A stretch of 64,000 nucleotides of DNA from Curtobacterium pusillum (lineage in GTDB: Bacteria > Actinomycetota > Actinomycetes > Actinomycetales > Microbacteriaceae), in assembly GCF_007673235.1 (NCBI RefSeq), contig NZ_VDZH01000005.1, positions 1 to 64,000 of the forward strand. Reading direction: 5' to 3'. A model generated the notes under the pieces. The model did no database searches and was not told where the DNA came from. It saw only the letters and a program-made list of their open reading frames with translations. Below, piece by piece: positions 37,716-46,465 of the stretch. The number at the start of each line of letters is the position of its first letter. Positions within the stretch are counted from its first letter, which is position 1. Made by a program: the position numbers and the translations under genes.

Positions 37716-37751
37716 CGACTTCGTCGCTGTCGTACGACAGCGACGAAGTCG
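37716..37751. repeat. Perfect 36-bp palindrome (family D)
   Basis: Arms CGACTTCGTCGCTGTCGT and ACGACAGCGACGAAGTCG meet without a spacer; the centre is GTCGTACGAC. It is 57 nt after the nhaA stop. Confidence 0.9.
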
Positions 37752-37786
37752 CTCCTTGCGGACGCGGGCAGTCGCGGACGCGCGGT

Positions 37787-37826
37787 TGCGACATCTCCGA
37801 TGTCGTACGACATCGGAGATGTCGCA
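37787..37826. repeat. Perfect 40-bp palindrome (family D)
   Basis: Arms TGCGACATCTCCGATGTCGT and its complement meet without a spacer. The centre GTCGTACGAC is the same as in the 36-bp palindrome 70 bp away, while the outer arms differ. Confidence 0.9.
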
Positions 37827-37873
37827 CCGGGTCCGCGCCGCCGCGCACCACGGACGCCACTGGACGGGACCAC

Positions 37874-37923
37874 CGACGGACTGGAGGCGCGGTGCCAGCC
37901 CGCACCGCGCCTCCAGTCCGTCG
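37874..37923. repeat. Family-A palindrome, copy 5
   Basis: 22-bp arms CGACGGACTGGAGGCGCGGTGC and complement enclose the loop CAGCCC, identical in arms and loop to copy 1 over their shared length. It lies 28 nt beyond the mfd stop and is the third palindrome in this nhaA-mfd junction. Confidence 0.92.
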
Positions 37924-37950
37924 TCAGGCGCGTTCCGTGCGCCGCCCTCG

Positions 37951-40900
37951 CTACGCCGCGGGCGTCTCGGCGGGCGCCTTCGACGCCCCGTAGACGGCGG
38001 TCAGGATGCTCTCGACCCACTGGATCAGCGCGTCGTCCGGCAGGGTCTCGCCGTGCGGCTTCGGCAGCGGGATGCTCGCGGCGTCCTGCTGCGGGAACCA
38101 CCGGGCGCCCGGGAACATCCGCTTGAGCCGCACCTGTGCCGAGTCCGGGAGCTCCTTGCCCGCGACCCGCAGGTTCGACCCCATCACGACGACGTCGGAC
38201 AGGCCGACCTGCTGCGCCATCCGCCGGAGCCGCGAGACCTCGACGAGGGTGAGCACCGGCTGCGGCGGCTGGCCGTAGCGGTCGGTGAGCTCGTCGAGGA
38301 CCATGTCGATCCCCTCCGCCTGCGCCGCGGGGGCCGAGGCGGCGGAGAGCTTCTGGTACGCCTCGAGCCGGAGCCGTTCGGACTCCACGTAGTCCTCGGG
38401 GATGTGCGCGTCGACGGGGATCTCGAGCCGGAGTTCGGTCTGCCCCTCGGCGACGTCCCCGCGGAACTGCGAGACGGCCTCGCCGATCATGCGGAGGTAG
38501 AGGTCGAACCCGACGCCCGCGATGTGTCCGGACTGCTCGCCACCGAGCAGGTTGCCCGCGCCGCGGAGCTCGAGGTCCTTCATGGCGACCTGCATGCCCG
38601 CGCCGAGCTCGTTGTTCGCGGCGATGGTCTCGAGGCGGTCCTGCGCGGTCTCGGACAGCGGCTTGTCGGCGTCGTACAGGAAGTACGCGTAGCCACGCTC
38701 GCGGCCACGACCGACACGTCCGCGCAGCTGGTGCAGCTGCGACAGCCCGTACTTGTCGGCCTTGTCGATGATGAGCGTGTTGGCGTTCGCGATGTCGAGG
38801 CCGGTCTCGACGATCGTGGTCGACACGAGGACGTCGAACCGACGCTCCCAGAAGTCGACCATGACCTGCTCGAGCGTCGACTCGGACATCTGCCCGTGGG
38901 CGACGGCGATGCGGGCGTCCGGCACGATCTCGGCGAGGTGCGCGGCGACCGACTGGATGTCCTTGACGCGGTTGTGCACGTAGAACACCTGGCCCTCGCG
39001 CAGGAGCTCGCGGCGGATCGCGGCGGCGACCTGCAGGTCCGACTGGGGTCCGACGAACGTCAGGATCGGGTGCCGGTCCTCGGGTGGGGTGGCGAGCGTG
39101 GACATCTCGCGGATGCCGGTCACCGCCATCTCCAGCGAACGCGGGATCGGGGTCGCGGACATCGCCAGGACGTCGACGTTCGTCTTGAGCTTCTTGAGCT
39201 GGTCCTTGTGCTCGACGCCGAACCGCTGTTCCTCGTCGATGATGACGAGGCCGACGTCCTTGAACTGGATGCCCTGGGACAGGATCCGGTGGGTGCCGAT
39301 GACGATGTCGACGGTGCCGTCGGCGAGGCCCGCGATCGTCTCCTTCGACTCCTTCTCGGTCTGGAAGCGGCTCAGGGCCCGCAGGTGCACCGGGAAGCCC
39401 GCGAAGCGCTCCTGGAAGGTCTCCATGTGCTGGCGGACGAGCAGCGTCGTGGGGACGAGCACGGCCACCTGCTTGCCGTCCTGCACGGCCTTGAACGCGG
39501 CACGGATCGCGACCTCGGTCTTGCCGTAGCCGACGTCGCCGGAGAGCAGGCGGTCCATCGGGATCGGCCGCTCCATGTCGCGCTTGATCTCGTCGATGGT
39601 GGTGAGCTGGTCGGCGGTCTCCGCGAACGGGAACGCCTCCTCCAGCTCGCGCTGCCACGGGGTGTCCGGGCCGAACGCGTGCCCCTTCGACGCCATGCGC
39701 GCCGAGTAGAGCTTCACGAGGTCGACGGCGATGTCGCGGACGGCCTTCCGCGCCTTGCTCTTCGCCGCGGACCAGTCGCTGCCGCCCATCTTCGACAGGG
39801 TCGGGGACTCGCCACCGACGTAGCGCGAGAGCTGGTCGAGCTGGTCGGTGGGCACGAACAGCTTGTCGCCCGGGTAGCCGCGCTTCGACGGCGCGTACTC
39901 GAGCACGAGGTACTCGCGCTGCGTCTTCACGGCGTTGCGGCCGCCGCTGGACACCTCGCGCGAGACGAGCTCGACGAACTTGCCGATGCCGTGGGTGGCG
40001 TGCACGACGACGTCGCCCGGCTTGAGCTGCAGCGGGTCGACGACGTTCTTCCGCCGGCTCGCGAGCTTCTTCACCGTGCGGGCGCCCTGCTGGACGCTGC
40101 GACCGTAGAACTCGGCCTCGCTGAGGAGCGCGATGCGCGGATCCGGGGTGGCGAAGCCGTGCTCGACGGTGGCGGTCGTGACGATGGCCACGCCGGGCTC
40201 GGGAGGCGCGGTGAGGGCTTCGGCACGGGCTGCGACCCCGGCGTCGGCGAGCACCTGCACCGCCCGCTCGACGAGCCCCTGGCCCTGGGCGGTCACCACG
40301 ACGGCCCATCCGTCGTCGGTGAGCTGCTTGACGTGCGCGATCGCCCCGTCGGCGCTGCCGGCGAAGCTCGGGACGGCCTCGGCCCGGACGCGGATGTAGT
40401 CCCCGGCCTCGGCCACCGCCTCGGCGTCGGTGAGGACGCGCTCGGTGTCGCCCTCGTCCAGCCCGGAGTCGAACGGCGACACCGTCCACCAGGTGCGCTG
40501 CCCGCGGCCGTTCTTGAGCTGCTGCACGGACAGGAAGTTGCCGGCGTCGAGGTCGATCGGCGCCTGGGCCCCGGCGACCGCGGCACTCCACGCGGCCTGC
40601 AGGAACTCGGTGTTCGTCTCGGCGAGGCTGTGCGCGCGCCCGCTGACCCGCTCCGGCCCGAGCACCGTGATGACGGCGTCGGTCGGCAGGTAGTGCGTCA
40701 CGGGCACGAGGTCCTGCACGAGGGCGGGTGCGAGGGACTCCATGCCCTCGACCGGGATGCCCTCGGCGATCTTCGCGAGCATCTGGGACAGGTTCGGGAA
40801 CTCGTGCAGCATCTCGCGCGCCCGCTGCCGGACGTCGTCGCTCAGCAGGAGTTCGCGCGAGGCCGTGAGCTCGACCGTGCCGAGCTCGTCGTCCGTGGTG

Positions 40901-41562
40901 CGCTGGTCGGCGACGGAGAAGGCCTTGATCGCCTCGATCTCGTCGCCGAAGAAGTCGACGCGCACGGGGTGGTCCGCCGTCGGCGGGAAGACGTCGAGGA
41001 TGCCACCGCGCACGGCGAACTCACCGCGGCGGGTGACCAGGTCGACCCGCGCGTACGCCATGTCGACGAGCTGCCCGGCGATCGTTCCGAGGTCGTTGCC
41101 CCGGGAGTCCGTCCGCAGCACGACCGGAGCGAGCGAGGTCAGGTTGCCCGCGATCGGCTGCAGCGCCGCGCGGACGCTGGCCACGACGACGGTGGTCCGG
41201 CGCTCCCCCGCTGCGGCGTCCTGCCACGCGGCGAGCTTGCGGAGCGTCGCGATGCGCGTGCCCACGGTCTGCGCGCTCGGGCTGAGCCGCTCGTGCGGCA
41301 GGGTCTCCCACGCCGGGAACTCGAGGACCTCGGCGTCGGGCAGGTAGCTGCCGAGCGCGTCGCGGACCGCTTCGGCCTCGCGCCCGGTGGCCGTGACCAC
41401 GAAGAGGCACTGCGGCCCGTTCCGCTCGGCCAGGAGCGCGCCCAGCAGCGGCACGCGCAGGCCGTCGACGACCGAGAAGTCGGCGTCACGGTTCGCGGTG
41501 CGGAGGACGCGATCGAACGCGGAGGCGCGCGAGAGCGCAGGGATGATGCCCGAGATCGTCAC
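37951..41562 (-). CDS. mfd: Transcription-repair coupling factor
   Basis: Mfd removes RNA polymerase stalled at DNA lesions and recruits UvrA. The 1203-residue protein has the UvrB-like N-terminal modules (LEFPAWETLPHERLSPS), the RNA polymerase-interacting CarD-like domain (KPGDVVVHATHGIGKFVEL, about 515-533), then the RecG-like translocase with RLLSGDVGYGKTEVAIRAAF (Walker A), DEEQRFGV (DEEQ box), and the C-terminal TRCF domain. Length is full. The GTG at 41562 is used. It lies 64 nt after the sorted NHL protein gene on the same strand. Confidence 0.96.
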   Translation of the reverse strand: MTISGIIPALSRASAFDRVLRTANRDADFSVVDGLRVPLLGALLAERNGPQCLFVVTATGREAEAVRDALGSYLPDAEVLEFPAWETLPHERLSPSAQTVGTRIATLRKLAAWQDAAAGERRTTVVVASVRAALQPIAGNLTSLAPVVLRTDSRGNDLGTIAGQLVDMAYARVDLVTRRGEFAVRGGILDVFPPTADHPVRVDFFGDEIEAIKAFSVADQRTTDDELGTVELTASRELLLSDDVRQRAREMLHEFPNLSQMLAKIAEGIPVEGMESLAPALVQDLVPVTHYLPTDAVITVLGPERVSGRAHSLAETNTEFLQAAWSAAVAGAQAPIDLDAGNFLSVQQLKNGRGQRTWWTVSPFDSGLDEGDTERVLTDAEAVAEAGDYIRVRAEAVPSFAGSADGAIAHVKQLTDDGWAVVVTAQGQGLVERAVQVLADAGVAARAEALTAPPEPGVAIVTTATVEHGFATPDPRIALLSEAEFYGRSVQQGARTVKKLASRRKNVVDPLQLKPGDVVVHATHGIGKFVELVSREVSSGGRNAVKTQREYLVLEYAPSKRGYPGDKLFVPTDQLDQLSRYVGGESPTLSKMGGSDWSAAKSKARKAVRDIAVDLVKLYSARMASKGHAFGPDTPWQRELEEAFPFAETADQLTTIDEIKRDMERPIPMDRLLSGDVGYGKTEVAIRAAFKAVQDGKQVAVLVPTTLLVRQHMETFQERFAGFPVHLRALSRFQTEKESKETIAGLADGTVDIVIGTHRILSQGIQFKDVGLVIIDEEQRFGVEHKDQLKKLKTNVDVLAMSATPIPRSLEMAVTGIREMSTLATPPEDRHPILTFVGPQSDLQVAAAIRRELLREGQVFYVHNRVKDIQSVAAHLAEIVPDARIAVAHGQMSESTLEQVMVDFWERRFDVLVSTTIVETGLDIANANTLIIDKADKYGLSQLHQLRGRVGRGRERGYAYFLYDADKPLSETAQDRLETIAANNELGAGMQVAMKDLELRGAGNLLGGEQSGHIAGVGFDLYLRMIGEAVSQFRGDVAEGQTELRLEIPVDAHIPEDYVESERLRLEAYQKLSAASAPAAQAEGIDMVLDELTDRYGQPPQPVLTLVEVSRLRRMAQQVGLSDVVVMGSNLRVAGKELPDSAQVRLKRMFPGARWFPQQDAASIPLPKPHGETLPDDALIQWVESILTAVYGASKAPAETPAA

Positions 41563-41626
41563 TCAGGACATGGTACCGGGGAGGTCCGACACCGGACCGG
41601 GCGTGCGCAGCTGGCGAACGGGGCGG

Positions 41627-42958
41627 TCAGCGGAGGCGACGCCGACGGCCGACCGCTCCGAGGACGACACCGGCGACGACGGCGGACACCGCGAGTGCGG
41701 CCCCGGGGACGACGAGCGCAGTCCCGGTCATCGCGAGCACCGGAGCGCCGGACCCGTGCGGTGGCGTCGCCGACGCAGCCGGCCCCGTCGCAGCACCGGT
41801 CGGGTCCGCGCCCGTCGGGGCCGCGCGGGTCGGGACCGTGCCGGTCGGAACCGCGGTCGTCGGGGGCGTACCACCGGGTGACGGGGCGGCCGCCGGCGGC
41901 GACGACGCCACCTCCGACGCCGACGGAACTGCCTCCGACGGCGATGGCACGGCCTGCGACGGTGACGCCGTGTCCTGCGGAGACGACGCCGTCCCCGACG
42001 CGCTGCCCTCGTCCACCCGAGCGGCCGTCACCACCCGCTGCCGGTTGTAGTCCGCGACCGCCAGGCGTCCCGCACCGACGGACACTGCGGTGGGGTTCAC
42101 GAGGACGCTGCCGTCCGGTGCCGCGTCGAGCACGACCGACCACCCGTCGACGCCGAGCGACCACACACGACCGCCGCCGTTGTCGACCACGTACACGGCG
42201 CCCCTCGGGTCGACCGCCACACCGAGCAACCGCGCACGGTCGACGGTCGGGAACCCGAGCGACTCCGCCGACGGCTCGTCTTCACCACGTGCGAGCCGCC
42301 AGACCTCGTCGGTGACGGCGTCGCTCACGACCAGCGCCGTCCGGTCCGGTGTGAGCGCGACACCCGCCGGGTCGCTCCAGGGCCCGTCCACCGCCGTCCA
42401 CGCGCCGACGCCGAGGTCGGCCGTCCAGAGCGCGCCACTGCCCGGCGCGGCCGCCCACACCGTCGAGCCCTCCACCGCGAGTTCGGACACGGCACGGCGG
42501 GTCGGCGGCGCGGGGACCCGACGCACCACGGCTCCCGTCGCGTCGAGCACCGTGACCGTGCGACGGCCGGCCTCGGCCACGACGAACCCACCGTCCGGCA
42601 GGGCGGCGACCGCCGATGGGTTCCACATCGCTGCGGCGTGGGTCCCGAAGCCGGCGATGGTCTCCCACGTGCCGTCGGTGCCCTGGCGGAGGACGCCGTT
42701 GGCTGCGAAGTCCGCGACGACGAGCCTGCCGATGTCGTCGAACGCGACGTCGTTCGGCGCGACGAACGACGATGCGACCGGAGGTGCCGCAGTGTGGACG
42801 CCGTCGACGCGCCACGGGACGCCGGCCGCGGCCGCTCGGGTGGTGGTGAGGGCGCCGGCGAGGCCGAGGGCCACGAGCGCGAGGACGCAGACGGACGCTG
42901 CCCACGGCAGCACGACGGGCCCTCTCCTGCGCTGCGGCGTGGTCGCGCGGCTCCCCAT
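41627..42958 (-). CDS. NHL-repeat protein with LAMTG sorting signal
   Basis: The 443-residue protein starts with a signal peptide (about 14-45, ending AAAAG), then carries five or so NHL/beta-propeller-like repeats (VAFDDIGRLVVADF, AALPDGGFVVAEAG, VAVDPRGAVYVVDNGGG, VSVGAGRLAVADYNRQ), a Ser/Pro/Thr linker rich in repeated SPSEAVPS-type units (about 315-400), and a C-terminal LAMTG (408-412) with a hydrophobic helix and RRRRLR tail. This looks like a class E sortase substrate. No sortase gene is in the window. It may share a transcript with mfd. Confidence 0.8.
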   Translation of the reverse strand: MGSRATTPQRRRGPVVLPWAASVCVLALVALGLAGALTTTRAAAAGVPWRVDGVHTAAPPVASSFVAPNDVAFDDIGRLVVADFAANGVLRQGTDGTWETIAGFGTHAAAMWNPSAVAALPDGGFVVAEAGRRTVTVLDATGAVVRRVPAPPTRRAVSELAVEGSTVWAAAPGSGALWTADLGVGAWTAVDGPWSDPAGVALTPDRTALVVSDAVTDEVWRLARGEDEPSAESLGFPTVDRARLLGVAVDPRGAVYVVDNGGGRVWSLGVDGWSVVLDAAPDGSVLVNPTAVSVGAGRLAVADYNRQRVVTAARVDEGSASGTASSPQDTASPSQAVPSPSEAVPSASEVASSPPAAAPSPGGTPPTTAVPTGTVPTRAAPTGADPTGAATGPAASATPPHGSGAPVLAMTGTALVVPGAALAVSAVVAGVVLGAVGRRRRLR

Positions 42959-43065
42959 CGGTGCTCCCGGTCGTCGTCACGGGGGCGCTTCCCCCGGCGT
43001 GAAGCTACCGGGGCCGGGGGACGCGGGGGTCCCCCAGTTCGGGGACCGTGCGCCGATGGGACAGG

Positions 43066-43650
43066 TCAGGACGGGGCGTGCACCCGCTGCTGTGCGGCGA
43101 GGAGTCCGAGGTCCGCGATCGCCTCCACAGCGTCCGCGCCGTCGGCCAGCAGGTTCGGCAGCGTCTTCTTCTCGGTCGGCGAGAAGTCACGCAGCACGTA
43201 GTCGGCGGGGTCCTGTCGCCCGGGGGGTCGGCCGATGCCGATCCGCACGCGGGTGAACTCGTTCGTCCCGGTCGCCTTGATGATGTCGCGCAGGCCGTTG
43301 TGCCCGCCGTGACCGCCGCTGCCCTTGAGCCGCACGGTGTCGAACGGCAGGTCGAGCTCGTCGTGCACGACGACGAGCGACTCCGGGGGGGCGCTGTAGA
43401 ACCCGAGCACGCTGGACACCGGACCGCCGGAGGTGTTCATGAACGATCCCGGCTTGGCGAGCACGAGCTTGGGGCCGCCGGGGACCAGACGCCCCTCGGC
43501 GACCTGGTTCGGGGTCTTGTGCTTCTTGAACGTCGCGCCCATCCGGGCAGCGAGTTCGTCGAGGACCATCTGGCCGACGTTGTGACGGTTCCCCGCGTAG
43601 CCGGGCCCGGGGTTCCCGAGCCCGACCACGATCAGGGTGCGATCCGCCAC
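43066..43650 (-). CDS. pth: Peptidyl-tRNA hydrolase
   Basis: Pth recycles peptidyl-tRNAs released from stalled ribosomes. The 194-residue protein has the N-terminal VVGLGNPGPGYAGNRHNVGQMVLDEL (the catalytic His in RHNVG, about 21-25), KPGSFMNTSGGPV, VVHDELDLPFDTVRLKGSGGHGGHNGLRDI with the catalytic Asp, and FTRVRIGIGRP. Length is normal. The GTG at 43650 is used. It follows rplY by 30 nt, a usual pairing. Confidence 0.95.
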   Translation of the reverse strand: MADRTLIVVGLGNPGPGYAGNRHNVGQMVLDELAARMGATFKKHKTPNQVAEGRLVPGGPKLVLAKPGSFMNTSGGPVSSVLGFYSAPPESLVVVHDELDLPFDTVRLKGSGGHGGHNGLRDIIKATGTNEFTRVRIGIGRPPGRQDPADYVLRDFSPTEKKTLPNLLADGADAVEAIADLGLLAAQQRVHAPS

Positions 43651-43680
43651 AGCGTCGACCAGATGTCCGCGAAGGGGGTG

Positions 43681-44313
43681 TTACTCGCCGTCGACCGGGG
43701 CGGAGCCGCCCTCGGCACCGGCTTCGGCGCCGGCCTCGGCAGCTGCCTCGTCGGCGGCGTCGTCGTCAGCGGTGCCACGCGGGGTCACGATCGCGACGAC
43801 GAGGGCCTCGGCGTCGGTCTCGAGCTCGGCGCCCTCGGGCAGGGTGAGCTGCGAGGCGTGGATCTGCGTGCCGTCCTCGAGGCCCTCGACGTCGACCACG
43901 ACGTGCTCGGGGATGTCGGTCGCGAGCACGAGCAGCGAGACCGTGTTGAGGTCCTGCACGTGGATGGTGCCGGAGAAGGACTCGCCCTCGACCACGACGG
44001 GCACGTCGACCGTGACCTTCTCGCCGCGGCGGAGGACCACGAGGTCGATGTGCTCGATGATCTGGCGCACCGGGTCACGCTGGACGTCCTTGACGAGGGC
44101 GAGCTGCGCCGCGCCCTCGATGTCGAGGTCGACGACCGCGTTGGCGGTACGGACGAGCAGCATGGTCTCGTGACCCGGGAGGGTGATGTGCTTGGGCTCG
44201 GTGCCGTGGCCGTAGACGACCGCGGGGATCTTGTCGGCGGCACGGAGCTTGCGAGCAGCGCCCTTGCCGAACTTGGTGCGGACTTCCGCTGCGAGCTTGG
44301 TGTAGTCGGCCAT
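43681..44313 (-). CDS. rplY: 50S ribosomal protein L25/general stress protein Ctc
   Basis: L25 binds 5S rRNA. The 210-residue product is the long, two-domain CTC form: N-terminal L25 domain (RTKFGKGAARKLRAADKIPAVVYGHG) and the TL5-like C-terminal domain, with an Ala/Glu-rich acidic tail. AGGAGA upstream supports the ATG at 44313. A promoter candidate at about 44482 implies a leader of about 160 nt with an 18-bp palindrome (GGCCGCGCATGCGCGGCC, 44444-44461). It precedes pth. Confidence 0.94.
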   Translation of the reverse strand: MADYTKLAAEVRTKFGKGAARKLRAADKIPAVVYGHGTEPKHITLPGHETMLLVRTANAVVDLDIEGAAQLALVKDVQRDPVRQIIEHIDLVVLRRGEKVTVDVPVVVEGESFSGTIHVQDLNTVSLLVLATDIPEHVVVDVEGLEDGTQIHASQLTLPEGAELETDAEALVVAIVTPRGTADDDAADEAAAEAGAEAGAEGGSAPVDGE

Positions 44314-44481
44314 GATGTCTCCTGGTCTCGGGGGCGACACCGGGGTGCCGGCATCGTGGGGGTCTGTGGTGTTGCAACTCGAACGCGTACACGCGTGAGG
44401 AACGCTCCCAGGACTGGGCCGGCTCTCCCACCGCGTCGATCACGGCCGCGCATGCGCGGCCCTCGCCGAAGTCAGTCACCG

Positions 44482-44511
44482 AGTCTAGCAGCACCGGTCC
44501 GGGCGTGTCGG
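44482..44511 (-). promoter_or_regulatory. rplY-pth promoter candidate
   Basis: On the minus strand TAGACT (44487-44482) is preceded by CCGACA (44511-44506) at 18 nt. The leader downstream contains a perfect 18-bp palindrome (44444-44461). The assignment is inferred. Confidence 0.4.
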
Positions 44512-44536
44512 CCCACGCCCTGGACGTGGGTACAGG

Positions 44537-44582
44537 GCGGCCTGGAGGCGCGTGGCGGGCCCGCACCGCGCCTCCAGACCGC
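44537..44582. repeat. Family-A palindrome, copy 6
   Basis: Arms GCGGCCTGGAGGCGCG (44537-44552) and CGCGCCTCCAGACCGC (44567-44582) pair with one mismatch around a GC centre. It lies 11 nt beyond the MFS transporter stop and upstream of the rplY promoter candidate. Confidence 0.88.
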
Positions 44583-44593
44583 TCGTGGGTCGC

Positions 44594-45964
44594 CTAGTGG
44601 CCGGCGGCCTCCGCGCCCTCCGGCACCTTCAGGAAGCACAGGACCACGAACGCGAGGACATACAGGAGGACGAAGGTCCACACGACGCCACCAGGGCCGC
44701 CCCAGGGCAGGACCGCGCTGACGACGGCGTTGCCGAGGAAGGTCGCGCCGCCGGCCGCGGTGGCGTACATCGCCATCGCCGGGCCGCGACGCTCCTCGCC
44801 CGCGAAGGCCGGGACGATCGCACCCATCGGGGTGAAGCCGGCGAGCATGATGCCGAACACCGTGCCGGCCGCCGTCGCGAGCCAGAAGCCCCACTCGGAG
44901 CCCGCGGGCACGAGGTGCGGGACGTACCACCAGGCGAGGAGCCCCACCGCGGAGGCCGCGATGCCGAACCACTTCACGGTGCGGATCCAGCCGATGCGGT
45001 CGCCGAGCGCGCCGAAGAACGCGTTGAAGAGGATGTTGCCCGCGTAGACGATCACGGTCATGGTCAGCCACTTCGACTGCCCCCAGCCGAGTTCCGTGCC
45101 GATGATCGCCGGCATGATCACGAACATGCCGAACTCCGGTGCCGTGTTGACCAGCCGGATCACGACGGCGAGCAGGACCTTGGGGCGACGGATGCAGACC
45201 TCGATGCCGGACGCGATGACCCGGGCCGCGGAGTGCTCGCGCGGAGCGATCCGACCGAGGCCGGTGGACTCGTGCACGCCGAAGCGGACGATCAGCCACC
45301 CGGCGACGACGAACACCAGCGAGGCCGCCATCGACCAGGTCTCACCGAGCGAGCCGCCGCCGAACGCGGGGATCGTGCCGATGGCGATGAGCGAACCGAG
45401 GGTCGGCAGGCCGCCGGTGAACACGACGTAGAACCAGCCGACGGCGGTGGCGTTCCGCTCCCGGGCGACGGTGTGGTTGATCCAGCAGAGGAACGAGAAC
45501 GCGAACAGCGGGAAGCCGAGGCCGCGGAGGAAGTACGTCAGCGCGATGAGCCCGACGGACGCCGTGGGCAGCGCCGCGAGGAAGGCGACCTGGAACACGA
45601 CCCAGAGCACGGCGCCGATGGTCATGACGCGGCGTGGACCCCAGAGCTCCGAGAGGACCCCGGCGAAGTACGACGCGACGAGGACCGCCACGCCGTAGAT
45701 GCCGATGACCATGGCGGCGCTGTCGGCCCCGCCGCTCCCCAGGACGCCCGCGATGTGCGGCGAGATGAAGTTCGACTCGATGCCGTCGCCCGTCATGAAG
45801 ACGAGCACGCCGAGGAAGCCCCAGCGCAGTGGGTGCGGGATGCCGAGGCGGGCGAGGAACGGGGTGCGCTGCGTGGGCGTGCGCGTGGCGGGTCCCGCTA
45901 CGGGTGCGGGGACGCCGTTCGGCGGGGTCAGGGTGCTGGTTCGGTTGGTGCGGGGTTCCGACAT
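44594..45964 (-). CDS. MFS transporter, RbtT/DalT/CsbX-like
   Basis: The 456-residue protein has 12 predicted helices and the N-terminal block RWGFLGVLVFMTGDGIESNFISPHIAGVLG typical of the polyol-permease (ribitol/arabinitol) branch of the major facilitator superfamily. A basic WGPRRVMT motif A follows helix 2. The substrate is likely a polyol or sugar, not determinable here. AGGAGA with a 9-nt gap decides the ATG at 45964. A strong promoter candidate lies about 230 nt upstream, giving a long leader. There is no polyol dehydrogenase gene beside it. Confidence 0.85.
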   Translation of the reverse strand: MSEPRTNRTSTLTPPNGVPAPVAGPATRTPTQRTPFLARLGIPHPLRWGFLGVLVFMTGDGIESNFISPHIAGVLGSGGADSAAMVIGIYGVAVLVASYFAGVLSELWGPRRVMTIGAVLWVVFQVAFLAALPTASVGLIALTYFLRGLGFPLFAFSFLCWINHTVARERNATAVGWFYVVFTGGLPTLGSLIAIGTIPAFGGGSLGETWSMAASLVFVVAGWLIVRFGVHESTGLGRIAPREHSAARVIASGIEVCIRRPKVLLAVVIRLVNTAPEFGMFVIMPAIIGTELGWGQSKWLTMTVIVYAGNILFNAFFGALGDRIGWIRTVKWFGIAASAVGLLAWWYVPHLVPAGSEWGFWLATAAGTVFGIMLAGFTPMGAIVPAFAGEERRGPAMAMYATAAGGATFLGNAVVSAVLPWGGPGGVVWTFVLLYVLAFVVLCFLKVPEGAEAAGH

Positions 45965-46195
45965 GTGGTCGTCTCTCCTGGTGGGCCCCCGGAGTGCTCG
46001 ACCCGCATCGCGGCATTCTCCGGGGTGCGCCGCGCACCGTGACGCCACCCGCGCAGTGGCTGCGGGTGGTCGATCTTCGGCGATGATGTGGGTCCTGAAC
46101 CCGGGGCGGCGTGCTGCGGCGTGCGCTTGCTGCTGCGGGTGCCGCGCGTGCCGATCCCCGGCGGACCATCGCCGGCCCGAGGCATGGTGCCCGAC

Positions 46196-46223
46196 ATTAG
46201 ACCGCTCCAACGCCCGTCGTCAA
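46196..46223 (-). promoter_or_regulatory. Strong promoter for the MFS transporter gene
   Basis: On the minus strand TTGACG (46223-46218) and TCTAAT (46201-46196) are spaced by 16 nt; both boxes are one base from consensus. Transcription would start near 46189, giving a leader of about 225 nt with a CCACCCGC/GCGGGTGG hairpin (46046-46069). TTACGCAAC just upstream of the -35 may be a regulator site. Confidence 0.6.
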
Positions 46224-46262
46224 GAACGACAACTGTTGCGTAACGATGTGGGCGGCGGGGCC

Positions 46263-46357
46263 GTTCCGCGCGTAGGAGGCCGTTCCGCTCGTGGTGTGCC
46301 GTTCCGCGCGTGGTTGGCCGTTCCGCGTGTACCTGGCCGTTCCGGGCGTACTCAGCC
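46263..46357 (+). repeat. 19-bp tandem array 2 (5 full units)
   Basis: Units start at 46263, 46282, 46301, 46320 and 46339, each exactly 19 bp, with a degenerate sixth at 46358. GTTCCGCGCGT is conserved at the start and GCC at the end, while about five bases between vary (AGGAG, GGTGT, GGTTG, ACCTG, ACTCA). It shares an identical 19-mer with the array at 15780-15864, in opposite orientation. Confidence 0.9.
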
Positions 46358-46465
46358 GTTCCTTCCGACCCGGTACGCGAGATTCCGCTCGCTACCTCGA
46401 CCGCTATGGGAAGGAACGGGCACGCTCGGCCCCCACCGGACGTCGGACGGGATGCAGATCTCGCT

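Larger units (their letters stand above)
45965..46465. other. 500-bp gap: transporter leader and 19-bp array
   Basis: No credible gene. The left part is the long leader and promoter of the MFS gene; the right part holds the second 19-bp array (46263-46357) and the 3' end of the coiled-coil protein gene. Confidence 0.65.

Noticed and set aside
46263..46357. Possible CRISPR array
   Set aside because: Units of 19 bp with a variable part of only about 5 bp are too short for repeat and spacer, and there are no cas genes.
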